Under the pieces are notes generated by a model that saw only the letters and a program-made list of their open reading frames with translations, made no database searches and was not told the DNA's origin. The translations under genes and the position numbers were made by a program. Shown piece after piece: positions 26,495 to 35,649 of a stretch of 64,000 nucleotides of DNA (its first letter is position 1; every line of letters starts with the position of its first letter). Origin of the DNA: Niveispirillum sp. (GTDB taxonomy: Bacteria > Pseudomonadota > Alphaproteobacteria > Azospirillales > Azospirillaceae); NCBI RefSeq assembly GCF_017996735.1, contig NZ_JAGOGJ010000014.1:1-64000 (forward strand), given 5' to 3'.

Positions 26495-26890
26495 TCAGCC
26501 GCAAGCCGCCACCGCGACCCTTGTGGACAAGGTCAGCGGCTGCGGCAAGGCATCCAGGCTGAACCAGCCCCAGTCGGCCATGGCATCCGGTTCCATCACC
26601 CGCGGTTCACCCGACAGGATGCGGGCGCGGTGGACGGGGTTGACCCAGTGGCTGGGGCCGGCCGTGTCGATCTGATCGACAACGCAGAGCAGGCCCGTCA
26701 GTTCGATGACGACGCCCAATTCCTCCGCGATTTCGCGGCGGATCGTATCGGGCACGGCTTCCAGAAAATCGACCTTGCCGCCCGGCAGGCCCCAATGGTC
26801 GGCCTCGGGGTTGCGGCGGCGCTTGACCAGCAGCAAACGGCCCTGGTCATCGATGATGAAGGCGCCGCAGCCGACGCGGATTGTAGTCAT
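26495..26890 (-). CDS. NUDIX hydrolase
   Basis: A 131-residue protein built around one NUDIX box, GGKVDFLEAVPDTIRREIAE followed by ELG, which supplies the Mg-binding glutamates. Preceding sequence (RVGCGAFIIDDQGRLLLVKR) is the usual first strand. It hydrolyses a nucleoside diphosphate linked to another group; the closest style is the MutT/ADP-ribose-type housecleaning enzymes. It follows the Lrp gene on the same strand after 10 bp. Confidence 0.9.
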   Translation of the reverse strand: MTTIRVGCGAFIIDDQGRLLLVKRRRNPEADHWGLPGGKVDFLEAVPDTIRREIAEELGVVIELTGLLCVVDQIDTAGPSHWVNPVHRARILSGEPRVMEPDAMADWGWFSLDALPQPLTLSTRVAVAACG

Positions 26891-26900
26891 TTAAAACCCC

Positions 26901-27371
26901 TTACCGCATGGGCACGGTGGTGCGTTTGGCCACCGTGCGCAGGGTGAAGCTGGACCGGACGCGCGCCACGCCGGGCAGGCGGGTCAGGGTCTGGGTGTGC
27001 AGGCGTTCATAATCGCTGCCATCGGCAACGACCACGCGCAGCATGAAATCGGCATCGCCCGCCATCAGATAGCATTCCATCACCTCTGGGCATTCCATCA
27101 CCTTGGCCTCGAACGCGCGCAGGTCCTGATCCTGCTGCCGGTCCAGCGTGATCTGCACGAAGACCGAGGTGCCACGGCCCAGGGCGGCGGGACTGACCAG
27201 CGCAACATAGCCTTCGATCACGCCCTCATCCTCCAGCCGTTTCAGGCGGCGGTGACAGGCGGATGGGGACAGGCCGACATGGTCGGCAAGATCGGCGACG
27301 GAGATGCGGCCATCGGCCTGCACCTTTATCAGAATCTTACGATCAATGGCGTCAAGGTCGGCTGGTCGCAT
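26901..27371 (-). CDS. Lrp/AsnC family regulator, probably of alanine dehydrogenase
   Basis: A 156-residue Lrp-type regulator. The N-terminal helix-turn-helix is LDAIDRKILIKVQADGRIS, ADLADHVGLSPSACHRRLKR, and the C-terminal RAM ligand domain includes VMECPEVMECYLMAGDADFM. ATG 27371 is chosen (MRPADLDAID) with GGTGG nearby; the reading frame is open far beyond, antisense to ald. It is divergent from alanine dehydrogenase with 129 bp between starts, the usual arrangement for AldR-type control by alanine. Confidence 0.9.
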   Translation of the reverse strand: MRPADLDAIDRKILIKVQADGRISVADLADHVGLSPSACHRRLKRLEDEGVIEGYVALVSPAALGRGTSVFVQITLDRQQDQDLRAFEAKVMECPEVMECYLMAGDADFMLRVVVADGSDYERLHTQTLTRLPGVARVRSSFTLRTVAKRTTVPMR

Positions 27372-27500
27372 TTTCCACCGCTTATGCCGAATTTCATGCA
27401 TGAAACGTCGAAATAGGGCCATGCCGAACCCGGTCTTTGCAAGGACATTCGGCGGGGTTCGGGCGTATTCTCTCCCCACATCCGAACAGGGAGAAAAATC

Positions 27501-28610
27501 ATGCTCATCGGCGTTCCGAAAGAGATCAAGAATCACGAGTACCGCGTCGGCCTGATCCCCGGCAATGTGCGCCAACTGGTGGTCCACGGCCATCAGGTGA
27601 TCGTCCAGAAGGACGCCGGCACCGCCATCGGCCTGACCGATGACCTGTATGTCGCCGCCGGCGCCACCATCGTCGAAACCGCCGCAGAAATCTTCGCCCG
27701 CGCCGACATGGTGGTGAAGGTGAAGGAGCCGCAGCCCGTCGAATGCAAGATGCTGCGCCCCGGCCAGCTCCTGTTCACCTATCTGCACCTGGCACCCGAT
27801 CCGGAGCAGACCAAGCTTTTGCAGGAAAGCGGCGCCATCTGCATCGCCTATGAAACCGTGACCGACCGCAATGGCGGCCTGCCCCTGCTGGCGCCGATGT
27901 CGGAAGTGGCCGGGCGCATGTCCATCCAGGCCGGCGCCCACTGCCTGGAAAAGTCCTATGGCGGTATCGGCATCCTGCTGGGCGGCGTGCCCGGTACGCC
28001 CCCGGCTAAGGTCGCCATCATCGGCGGTGGCGTGGTCGGCACCAATGCCGCCCGCATGGCCATGGGTCTGGAAGCCCATGTCACCGTGCTGGACAAGTCG
28101 CTGGACCGGCTGCGTCAGCTTGATCAGCAGTTCGGCCGTCGCCTGAACACCGTCTATGCCAATGTCGAGACGATCGAGCAGGCCGTTCTGGAGGCCGATT
28201 TGGTGATCGGTGCCGTTCTGGTGCCGGGTGCCGAGGCCCCCAAGGTGGTCAGCCGTCAGCTGGTCAGCCGCATGAAGAAGGGTGCAGTTCTGGTCGACGT
28301 CGCCATCGACCAGGGCGGCTGCTTTGAGACCAGCTACGCCACCACCCATGCCGACCCGACCTATGTGGTTGACGGCGTGATCCATTATTGCGTCGCCAAC
28401 ATGCCGGGTGCCGTCGCCCGCACCTCCACCTTCGCCCTGAACAACGCCACGGCCCCGTTCGTGCTGGCGCTGGCCGACAAGGGCTGGGTGCAGGCGCTGA
28501 AGGATGATGTGCATCTGCGCCACGGCCTGAACGTCGCCAAGGGCCAGTTGACCTATCCCGGTATCGCCCATCTGGGCCCGGTGGTCACCGCCGAAAGCGT
28601 GCTGGCCTGA
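27501..28610 (+). CDS. ald: Alanine dehydrogenase
   Basis: A 369-residue enzyme that interconverts L-alanine and pyruvate with NAD. The N-terminus ([18 protein letters not shown]) holds the pyruvate-binding Arg, and the NAD Rossmann motif is [17 protein letters not shown]. Length matches the family exactly. A GGGAG site precedes ATG 27501. It ends 5 bp before a strong terminator and is divergent from its probable Lrp-type regulator. Confidence 0.97.
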   Translation: MLIGVPKEIKNHEYRVGLIPGNVRQLVVHGHQVIVQKDAGTAIGLTDDLYVAAGATIVETAAEIFARADMVVKVKEPQPVECKMLRPGQLLFTYLHLAPDPEQTKLLQESGAICIAYETVTDRNGGLPLLAPMSEVAGRMSIQAGAHCLEKSYGGIGILLGGVPGTPPAKVAIIGGGVVGTNAARMAMGLEAHVTVLDKSLDRLRQLDQQFGRRLNTVYANVETIEQAVLEADLVIGAVLVPGAEAPKVVSRQLVSRMKKGAVLVDVAIDQGGCFETSYATTHADPTYVVDGVIHYCVANMPGAVARTSTFALNNATAPFVLALADKGWVQALKDDVHLRHGLNVAKGQLTYPGIAHLGPVVTAESVLA

Positions 28611-28615
28611 ATGTC

Positions 28616-28657
28616 AAAGGCCCCGAAGCGGTGACTGCTTCGGGGCCTTTCGTTTTT
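28616..28657 (+). terminator. Rho-independent terminator of ald
   Basis: AAAGGCCCCGAAGC / GCTTCGGGGCCTTT is a perfect 14-bp stem with a 7-nt loop, followed by CG and five T. It lies immediately after the ald stop codon. The symmetric A and T flanks allow it to work for the minus-strand SCP2 gene too. Confidence 0.9.
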
Positions 28658-28685
28658 CAGTGCGTCCCGGTCGTGCAGGCCGGGA

Positions 28686-28988
28686 TCAATCTTCCAGCAT
28701 GTTCGCCAGCTTCATGGCGATGCCCATATTGCCGCTGACCTTCAGCTTGCCCGTCATGAAGGCCAGGGTGGGGGCCAGCTTGCCTTCGGCCAGCTTCACC
28801 AGATTCTCGCCAGAGATGGTCAGCGTCGTGTCGGGTGCGGCACCCTGACGCCCCACGGTGGGCGGGGTCGCACGGCCATCGATGAACAGCGCATCACCGC
28901 CGCCCAGGTCGAACTTCACCAGGGCGCCCAGCCCGACAAAATTCAGGGCGCGGGCCTTCATCTGGGCTTCGATCTGGTCGATATTCAT
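28686..28988 (-). CDS. SCP2 sterol-binding domain protein
   Basis: A 100-residue protein consisting of one SCP2 domain, a hydrophobic pocket that binds lipids or acyl-CoA. Landmarks are FDLGGGDALFIDGR, DTTLTISGENLVKLAEGKL and the C-terminal MTGKLKVSGNMGIAMKL. ATG 28988 follows GAGGAAAG; the frame is open to 29042. Such small proteins occur singly in alphaproteobacteria and their partners are not defined. Confidence 0.9.
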   Translation of the reverse strand: MNIDQIEAQMKARALNFVGLGALVKFDLGGGDALFIDGRATPPTVGRQGAAPDTTLTISGENLVKLAEGKLAPTLAFMTGKLKVSGNMGIAMKLANMLED

Positions 28989-29085
28989 GGTGCTTTCCTC
29001 GTATCGCGCGAAGTAACGTTTACGTAATCGGAATTGATACAATAACTACCTGTGCCGGGCAAGGGAAAGGCCCGGCACATCGTCC

Positions 29086-29697
29086 TTACCGCGCGGCCAC
29101 CGCCACGGCCACGCCCGCCATCACCCCACCCGTGGCGCGGTTGACGGTGCGCATGCGTTCCGGCGTGGCGATGAAACGGCGGGCGCCATCGGCCAGCATG
29201 GCATAACCCGTCATGATGCCGCCCAGCACGACCACCATGACCGCGCACAGTTCGGCGATGGCCAGCGGCGTCATGGCGCGCAGCGCGATGACCTGCGGCA
29301 GGATGGCCAGAAAAAACACCATGGTCTTCGGGTTGCCCAGCGTCAGGCCCAGCCCGCCCATGACCAGCTTGAACCCCTCGCCCTTGATCTGCGGCTGTTC
29401 GGTGATACCCCGCGCCGGGGCACGCCACAGTTTCCAGGCCATGTACAGCAGATAGGCGGCGCCGGCATATTTGATGATGGTGAAGACGATCTGGAAGCTC
29501 TGTGCCAGAACCGCCAGACCACCCACAACCAGCGCGAACCAGGTGAGGTCACCGATCACGATGCCGGCGATGAAGGGCAGGGTCCGGCGCGTGCCCGTCC
29601 CCATCGCACGCGCCACCACGGCCGCCACGCCGGGACCGGGGGAGGCGACAGCCACGGCGTAAATGCCGGCGAAGATCAGCAGGGCGGTCAGTTCCAT
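29086..29697 (-). CDS. LysE/RhtB family amino-acid exporter
   Basis: A 203-residue membrane protein with about six helices. The family N-terminus is ELTALLIFAGIYAVAVASPG followed by PGVAAVVARAMG, and GLTLGNPKTMVFFLAILPQ holds the conserved NPK motif. It would export an amino acid or a related small compound. ATG 29697 is chosen over the open frame to 29754 because it gives the normal start of helix 1. Confidence 0.92.
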   Translation of the reverse strand: MELTALLIFAGIYAVAVASPGPGVAAVVARAMGTGTRRTLPFIAGIVIGDLTWFALVVGGLAVLAQSFQIVFTIIKYAGAAYLLYMAWKLWRAPARGITEQPQIKGEGFKLVMGGLGLTLGNPKTMVFFLAILPQVIALRAMTPLAIAELCAVMVVVLGGIMTGYAMLADGARRFIATPERMRTVNRATGGVMAGVAVAVAAR

Positions 29698-29871
29698 GAT
29701 GATACCCGTTAAAGGTCGTATCGACAGCGTAGCATGGAACCGGGGCGGGGGCACGGGGCACCGTCATATCCAAAAGCGATTGGGCGAAGCCTGTGATCAC
29801 GCGCACCGACGTCACCCCGCCCTGGGGCAGGTCGTGGGCCGACGTGCCTCACCTGATCGGCGCTCGCCCCC

Positions 29872-31233
29872 TCAGAACCGTAGCGTGAACACCGATCCCC
29901 CGTCCGGATTGGGGCTCAGATTGATGCTGCCGCCATGGGCCAGCATCACCTGTCGGGCCAGTGACAGGCCCACACCCGACCCGTCACGCTTGGTGGTGTA
30001 GAAGGGGATGAAGATCTTTTCCGCCACGTCGGACGGGATGCCCGGTCCATTGTCGCCGACATTGATGACGACGTGCCCGCCTTCGTCCAGATGGGCGGTC
30101 AGCCGGATACGGTGCCCGCCCGCGCGCGGTTCCATGTCGCGCATGGCCTCCACGGCATTCTTCAGCAGGTTGATCAGCACCTGTTCCACCATGTCGCCAT
30201 CGGCCAGCAGTTCAAGCTGCGGCGGCAGCACCAGCACCTCCATGGATACGCCATGGCTGTCGGCGGCGGGCGCCATCAGGCGCTGCAGCCGTTCGGTGAT
30301 CTCCTTCATCTTGATGCGCGACAATTGCGGCTTGGGCACCGAGGTGAACTGGCGATAGCGCTCGACAAAGCGCAGCAGGCTGTTGGAGCGGCGGGCAACC
30401 GTATCGATGGCCATTTCCGCATCCTGCATCTCCTCCACCAGATGCGGCTGTCCCGCCACCTTTTCCCGCATGTCGGACAGAACGCCCTGTGCCGTGCGGG
30501 TCAGTGACGCGATGGGGGTCAGGGAATTCATCATCTCATGCGTCAGGACGCGCACCAGATCCTGCCAGGCGCGGACCTCCGTGGCTTCCAGGTCGCCAGC
30601 GATATTCTGCAAAGACAGAAGCAGGCGGGATTCGCCACCCAGGATCAGGCGGGTCGCGGTCACGGTCAGTTGCTGCGGCCCCACCGAACTGCCCGACGCC
30701 ACGCGGATCAGGCTGCGCGTGCCCGGTGCCAGCCCGCGCAGCGCATCGGCGATCAGTTGCCCGTCCGTGGTCCGCCGGCTCAGTTCCTCCGGCCCCAGCA
30801 GCCGGTGGGCGAAATTGTTCAGCAGTTCGACGCGCCCATCCTCATACACGGCGGCCAGGGCGACCGGCACATGGTTCAGCATGGCATTCAGGTAATCGGC
30901 CTGCTTTTCCGAACTGGCGCGGCTGGCGCGGAACTTGTCCATCACCTGGGTGATGGCGGCGCCCAGTTCGTCAAAGGCCGACCCCTGGTCCATCTGGCGG
31001 AAGGTCTGGCTGAAATCAGAATGCGCAATGGCACCCAGGAACCGCGCCACCTCCCGGTTGGTTCGGGTGACGGCCCGCAGCAGACTGCCCACCTGTGCCA
31101 GGATCGCCAGGGCAACCAGGAAACTGGTGGCGCGATAGGTGGTTTCCACCAGCATGATGCCCAGCAGCATGGAGGACAGCGCCAGCAGCGCCACCCGCAG
31201 CGTGACATTCAGCTCGAACCGCCTATAGCCCAT
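29872..31233 (-). CDS. Membrane sensor histidine kinase (NtrY-like)
   Basis: A 453-residue kinase. Two hydrophobic helices lie at about 11-50 (TLRVALLALSSMLLGIMLVE, ATSFLVALAILAQVGSLL), followed by a linker and a PAS domain at about 110-200. The phosphoacceptor is His232 in VLTHEMMNSLTP. The ATPase domain has N-box INLLKNAVEAM, G1 VGDNGPGIP, F-box FIPFYTTK and G2 GSGVGLSLARQV. Very little sequence lies outside the membrane, so it likely senses a membrane or cytoplasmic signal. It overlaps the response-regulator gene by 11 bp. Confidence 0.93.
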   Translation of the reverse strand: MGYRRFELNVTLRVALLALSSMLLGIMLVETTYRATSFLVALAILAQVGSLLRAVTRTNREVARFLGAIAHSDFSQTFRQMDQGSAFDELGAAITQVMDKFRASRASSEKQADYLNAMLNHVPVALAAVYEDGRVELLNNFAHRLLGPEELSRRTTDGQLIADALRGLAPGTRSLIRVASGSSVGPQQLTVTATRLILGGESRLLLSLQNIAGDLEATEVRAWQDLVRVLTHEMMNSLTPIASLTRTAQGVLSDMREKVAGQPHLVEEMQDAEMAIDTVARRSNSLLRFVERYRQFTSVPKPQLSRIKMKEITERLQRLMAPAADSHGVSMEVLVLPPQLELLADGDMVEQVLINLLKNAVEAMRDMEPRAGGHRIRLTAHLDEGGHVVINVGDNGPGIPSDVAEKIFIPFYTTKRDGSGVGLSLARQVMLAHGGSINLSPNPDGGSVFTLRF

Positions 31234-32641
31234 GCTTTTCCATCCGGCGATAGAGAGAGGCACGGGTGATGCCTAGATCCTGGGCCGCGTGGCTGATATT
31301 GCCCTGGTGCTTGGACAGGGCCTTGCGGATCGCCTCGCGCTCCACCGCCTCCAGGTCCAGCGTATCCAGGACCAGTGTGCCGGCCGGTGCGGCGCTGGCC
31401 GCCTGTGCCGCGGTGGGGGCCGGCGCCTGTCCCGCCGTGGAGGGCAGGGAGAAATCCTCCGCCTCCAGCATGGCCCCGCCCGACAGGATCATGGCCCGTT
31501 CGACCGCATGGCGCAGGGCCCGCACATTGCCGGGCCAGCGCCAGGCCATCAGCCGGGGCAGGGCGGCGGGCGCCACCTTCTTCACCGGCATATTGTATTT
31601 GCGGGCATAGATGGCGACGAAATGGTCGATCAGGGCCGGAATGTCGTCCGCCCGGTCGCGCAGCGGCGGCAGGTGCAGTTCCACCGTATTGATACGGTAC
31701 AGAAGATCCTGCCGGAACACGTCCTCACGGCCCAGTTGTTCGGGCGGCATGTTGGTGGCGCTGACCAGACGGACATCGATGGGCATGGGCTTGGTCCCGC
31801 CCACGGGGATCACCACCCGTTGTTCCAGGACCGACAGCAGCTTGGATTGCAGGTACAGGGGCAGGTTGCCGATTTCGTCCAGGAACAGGGTGCCGCCATT
31901 GGCCGCGACCAGACGGCCGACCCGGTCTTCCTTGGCATCCGTAAAGGCGCCCTTCTTGTGGCCGAACAGTTCGCTTTCGAACAGGCTTTCGGAGACGGAG
32001 CCGAGATCGACCGACACGAAAACCTGATCGCGCCGCTTCGACCGGCGGTGGATTTCGCGGGCGATCACCTCTTTGCCCGTGCCGTTCTCACCCAGGATCA
32101 GGACATTGGCTTCCGTCGGTGCGGCGCGGTCCAGCAGGGCGAAGATGCGGGCCATGGCGGGGGCCGACCCGATGATGGTGTTGGGCGTGCCATCCAGGGC
32201 GACGCTGGCCAGTTCCTTTGTCGTTGCCGCCGATTGCTGCGCCTCGCGCTTCGACGCGGTCAGTTTCAGGGCCGATGACAGGGTGGCCAGCAGCCGTTCA
32301 TTCTGCCAGGGCTTCAGCACGAAATCGGCTGCCCCCTGCTTCATCGCCTCCACCGCCGTGCCGACATCGCCATAGGCGGTGATCAGCACCACCGACAGGG
32401 TGGGGTCGATCTCCACGATACGTTTCAGCCACTGAAAACCCTCGCGCCCCGTATTGGCGCCGATGGCAAAATTCATGTCCAGCAGCACGGCGTCGAACAC
32501 GCCATCCTTCAAAAGCTGCGGAATGCGGTCGGGCCGTGGTTCCGTGTGGCAGAGAATGCCCTCGCGTTTCAGCATCAGGCGGGCGGCGACAAGGATATCC
32601 TCGTCATCATCGACGATCAGGACGCGCGGCTGGTCGGCCAT
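31223..32641 (-). CDS. Sigma-54-dependent response regulator (NtrC family)
   Basis: A 472-residue regulator with three domains: receiver (phospho-acceptor Asp55 in AVLLDMNF), AAA+ (Walker A LGENGTGKE, the sigma-54 contact loop GAFTDA, Walker B GGTLFLDEIGN, arginine-finger region VFRQDLLYRIN) and a C-terminal Fis-type helix-turn-helix (HAAQDLGITRASLYRRMEKH). It activates sigma-54 promoters when phosphorylated by the coupled kinase. Targets are not evident; no convincing -24/-12 promoter was found in the 270-bp gap before the second molybdenum hydroxylase pair. Confidence 0.95.
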   Translation of the reverse strand: MADQPRVLIVDDDEDILVAARLMLKREGILCHTEPRPDRIPQLLKDGVFDAVLLDMNFAIGANTGREGFQWLKRIVEIDPTLSVVLITAYGDVGTAVEAMKQGAADFVLKPWQNERLLATLSSALKLTASKREAQQSAATTKELASVALDGTPNTIIGSAPAMARIFALLDRAAPTEANVLILGENGTGKEVIAREIHRRSKRRDQVFVSVDLGSVSESLFESELFGHKKGAFTDAKEDRVGRLVAANGGTLFLDEIGNLPLYLQSKLLSVLEQRVVIPVGGTKPMPIDVRLVSATNMPPEQLGREDVFRQDLLYRINTVELHLPPLRDRADDIPALIDHFVAIYARKYNMPVKKVAPAALPRLMAWRWPGNVRALRHAVERAMILSGGAMLEAEDFSLPSTAGQAPAPTAAQAASAAPAGTLVLDTLDLEAVEREAIRKALSKHQGNISHAAQDLGITRASLYRRMEKHGL

Positions 32642-32731
32642 GATTCACCAGGGCAGGAACGGAACTGTCCGGAAACGTACAGTCTTTGCCGCATCAAGGC
32701 GAGCGGATTACGGTAAACGGTCTGTGTCGTA

Positions 32732-32747
32732 ATATTCATATGAATAT
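32732..32747. promoter_or_regulatory. 16-bp perfect palindrome in divergent promoter region
   Basis: ATATTCATATGAATAT lies 90 bp upstream of the response-regulator start and 164 bp before the second molybdenum hydroxylase. The inverted pair ACGGTAAA (about 32710) and TTTACCGT (about 32818) flanks it. The 270-bp gap otherwise shows a TTGACA at 32809. It is a candidate operator with no known owner. Confidence 0.45.
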
Positions 32748-32911
32748 ATCGTCGTCAAATGTGAAATCCCGCCGTGAAATGGCGGCCGCCGGGACTTGGC
32801 GACATGGTTTGACACGCCATTTACCGTTCTGAAACAAAATCCCCGGCCCCTGACACCGGTGTTATCCCTATTCTGATTTCAAAATAATCCGCTTGGCAGA
32901 AGGTGAACGCG

Positions 32912-33361
32912 ATGATCGAACTGACCATCAATGGCAAGATGCATCGTCTGGATGCCGATCCGGATATGCCCTTGCTCTGGGCCATCCGTGATCTGGTGGG
33001 GCTCACCGGCACCAAATATGGCTGCGGCGTGGCCCAGTGCGGGGCCTGTACCGTGCATGTGGATGGTGTCGCCACGCGCTCCTGCTCCATCCCGCTGGAA
33101 TCGGTGGCCGGGTCCAAGGTCACGACGATCGAGGCGCTGGGCGGTTCCCACCCGTTGCAGAAGGCGTGGGAGGAGATGCAGGTGCCGCAATGCGGCTATT
33201 GCCAGTCCGGGCAGATAATGTCGGCCGCCGCCCTGTTGAAAGACACGCCCAAGCCGACGGATGCTGATATCGATGCCGCCATGGATGGCAATCTCTGCCG
33301 TTGCGGCACCTATCCGCGCATCAAGGCCGCCATCAAGCGCGCCGCCGGCGTCGCGTCCTGA
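32912..33361 (+). CDS. Molybdenum hydroxylase small subunit, two [2Fe-2S] (IorA-like), copy 2
   Basis: A 149-residue iron-sulfur subunit. Cluster motifs are [15 protein letters not shown] with a later RSCSIP Cys, then QCGYCQSGQ and NLCRCGTY. It is clearly related to copy 1 at 9864 (shared LLWxxRDxxGLTGTKxGCG core) but comes first in its operon, the usual IorA-IorB order. ATG 32912 has GAAGG upstream; a GTG at 32903 adds three residues. Confidence 0.94.
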   Translation: MIELTINGKMHRLDADPDMPLLWAIRDLVGLTGTKYGCGVAQCGACTVHVDGVATRSCSIPLESVAGSKVTTIEALGGSHPLQKAWEEMQVPQCGYCQSGQIMSAAALLKDTPKPTDADIDAAMDGNLCRCGTYPRIKAAIKRAAGVAS

Positions 33362-33383
33362 ACGGGAAGGGGAGGATTGATCC

Positions 33384-35576
33384 ATGGATAACCACCTGAC
33401 CCAGACCGACATCACCGACCTGTCGCGCCGCGCCATCCTGTCCGGTCTGGGCGGGCTGACCGTTGCCGTCGCCCTGCCGCTGCCGATCCTGGCCCAGGGT
33501 GCGCCGCCGGCCCTGCCCGGCCTGGGGCGTGACGCCGCCGGCGCCAATGCCCGCACGGGCATGGTCACCGCCCATGTGGTGGTGAAGCCCGACGGCAAGA
33601 TCGTCATCGTTTCGCCCACGACGGAGATGGGGCAGGGCACGCACACGGCCCATGCCGCCATCATCGCCGATGAGATCGGCGTGAATTTCGCCGATGTCTC
33701 GGTCGAAACCGCCATTCCGGCCGATGCCTACCGTTTTGGCGGTAATATGGGGTCGGGCGGGTCGATGGGCGTGCGCCGCTGGAACGATCATCTGCGCAAG
33801 GGGGCGGCGCAGGCTCGTGCCCTGCTGATCCAGGCGGCCGCCAACCGCTGGCAGGTCGATCCCGCCGGCGTGACCCTGGACAATGGCCGCCTGACCCATG
33901 CCGCGTCCAAGCGCAGCCTGGGCATCGGGGAGGTGGCGGATGAGGCCGCGAAGCTGACGCCGCCCGACAATCCGCCGCTGCGCGATCCCGCCACCCGCCG
34001 CTATGTCGGCAAGGGTGTGCCGCGCCTGGACATCCCGGCCAAGGTACGGGGCGAAACCGTTTACAGCATGGATTTTCGCCTGCCCGGCATGCTCTATGCC
34101 TGCGCCCGCCTGAACCCCGTTTTTCATGGCGATATCTCCACCTTTGATGCGGCCGCCGCGTTGAAGGTGAAGGGCGTGCGCAAGGTGGTGAAGATCCAGG
34201 GCGGCGTGGCGGTCGTGGCCGACACTGTCTGGGCCGCCATGAAGGGGGCCGATGCCGTCGCCGTGTCCATGGCCCCGTCACCGCAGGACACGATCAGCAG
34301 CACTGCCCTGGCCGCCGCCATGGTGGAAGGGCTGGGTGCGGAACAGGCGATACCGGCCACGGCGCGCGGCGATATCGATGCGGCCTTCAAATCCGCCGCG
34401 AAGACGGTGACGGCTGATTACGGCGTGCCCTATATCTGTCACGCGCCGATGGAGGTGTGGAGTTGCACCGGCCTGTTCAAGGATGGCAGGCTGGAACTCT
34501 GGGCGCCGACCCAGGTGCAGGATCGCTCCCGCCGGACCGCCGCCACCACCATCGGCATTGATGCCGAGGCGGTGACGGTCAATACCCTGCTGCTGGGCGG
34601 CGGTTTTGGCCGGCGCCTGATGGATGACGGCATCCCCGGCGCGGCGCAGGTGGCCAAGGACATGGCCGGCACGCCGGTGAAATTCTTCTGGCGGCGGGAG
34701 GATGAATTCGACCGTGGCTATTACCGCCCGGCCCAGATGGCACGCCTGACCGCGTCGCTGGATGCCAAGGGGGCGGTGACCGGCATGGCCATCCGCATTT
34801 CCGGCCCCTCCATGCGGTCGGAATTCACGCCCGGCGGGCTGAAGGAGACGGAACTGGACACGTCGTCGGTCCAGGATCTGTCGACCCTTCCCTATGCCCT
34901 GCCCAACTTCAAGCTGGACTGGGCACGCCGCCATGTGCGGGTCACCACATCCCCCTGGCGGGCCGTGGGCGCAACGCACAATGCCTTTTTCCTGGAATGT
35001 TTCATCGATGAACTGGCGGCGGCGGCCGGCAAGGACCCGGTCGCCTTCCGCCGCCAACTGCTGGCCGGCAACAAGCGGGCGCTGGCCGTCATCGATCTGG
35101 TGGCGGAAAAGGCGGGCTGGGGCAAGACGCTGCCCAAGGGCCATGCCCATGGCATCGGCTTTTTCGCCAGCTTCGGCTCTCTCTCGGCCCATGTGGTGGA
35201 GGCATCGGTCATCGACGGCCAGCCGCGTATCCACCGGGTGACGACCGTGCTGGATTGCGGCGACGTGGTCCTGCCCGATGGGGCAAGGAGCCAGATGGAG
35301 GGCGGGGTGGTCATGGCCCTGTCGGCCGGCCTGTACGAGGCGGTGACGGTGAAGGATGGCCGCGCCGAACAGCGCAATTTCGATACCTACCGCCTGATGC
35401 GCCATTCGGAGGCGCCGCCCGTCATCGATGTGCATTTCATCAATTCCGGCGAGGCGCTGGGCGGTGTCGGCGAACCAGGGCTTCCCCCCACCTTCCCGGC
35501 GGTCGCCAACGCCCTGTCCGCCGCGACGGGCAAGCGTCTGCGCAGCCTGCCGCTGGTGGAGGCGCTGGCCGTTTAG
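33384..35576 (+). CDS. Molybdenum hydroxylase large subunit (IorB-like), copy 2, Tat-exported
   Basis: A 730-residue molybdopterin subunit. Twin-arginine leader LSRRAILSGLGGLTVAVALP, then TEMGQGTHTAHA, the molybdopterin loop GGGFGRR, SPWRAVGATHNAFFLECF and the C-terminal GVGEPGLPPTFPAVANAL with the catalytic Glu. Substrates in this family are N-heterocycles or aldehydes. It follows the small subunit by 22 bp and ends at a hairpin shared with the convergent aminotransferase. Confidence 0.94.
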   Translation: MDNHLTQTDITDLSRRAILSGLGGLTVAVALPLPILAQGAPPALPGLGRDAAGANARTGMVTAHVVVKPDGKIVIVSPTTEMGQGTHTAHAAIIADEIGVNFADVSVETAIPADAYRFGGNMGSGGSMGVRRWNDHLRKGAAQARALLIQAAANRWQVDPAGVTLDNGRLTHAASKRSLGIGEVADEAAKLTPPDNPPLRDPATRRYVGKGVPRLDIPAKVRGETVYSMDFRLPGMLYACARLNPVFHGDISTFDAAAALKVKGVRKVVKIQGGVAVVADTVWAAMKGADAVAVSMAPSPQDTISSTALAAAMVEGLGAEQAIPATARGDIDAAFKSAAKTVTADYGVPYICHAPMEVWSCTGLFKDGRLELWAPTQVQDRSRRTAATTIGIDAEAVTVNTLLLGGGFGRRLMDDGIPGAAQVAKDMAGTPVKFFWRREDEFDRGYYRPAQMARLTASLDAKGAVTGMAIRISGPSMRSEFTPGGLKETELDTSSVQDLSTLPYALPNFKLDWARRHVRVTTSPWRAVGATHNAFFLECFIDELAAAAGKDPVAFRRQLLAGNKRALAVIDLVAEKAGWGKTLPKGHAHGIGFFASFGSLSAHVVEASVIDGQPRIHRVTTVLDCGDVVLPDGARSQMEGGVVMALSAGLYEAVTVKDGRAEQRNFDTYRLMRHSEAPPVIDVHFINSGEALGGVGEPGLPPTFPAVANALSAATGKRLRSLPLVEALAV

Positions 35577-35589
35577 AGTTCGTCAGGTC

Positions 35590-35629
35590 TGGATGGAAAG
35601 GCACCCCAACCTGGGGGCTTTTCCATCCA
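35590..35629. terminator. Bidirectional terminator hairpin
   Basis: TGGATGGAAA / TTTCCATCCA makes a 10-bp outer stem, with GGCACCCC/GGGGGC pairing inside. It sits between the convergent molybdenum hydroxylase and aminotransferase genes and has A/T tracts within the stem, so it may act in both directions. Confidence 0.6.
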
Positions 35630-35649
35630 AGCGGCAACCGGACGGTTGC

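Noticed and set aside
26901..28571. 556-residue minus-strand open frame
   Set aside because: Only its last 156 codons (from 27371) are the Lrp-type regulator; the rest is antisense to ald and has low-complexity, non-protein-like sequence.
28989..29085. ATACAA half-site near 29037 resembling the shared operator
   Set aside because: The opposite half at the fixed 8-bp spacing matches in only two of six positions, so it was not counted.
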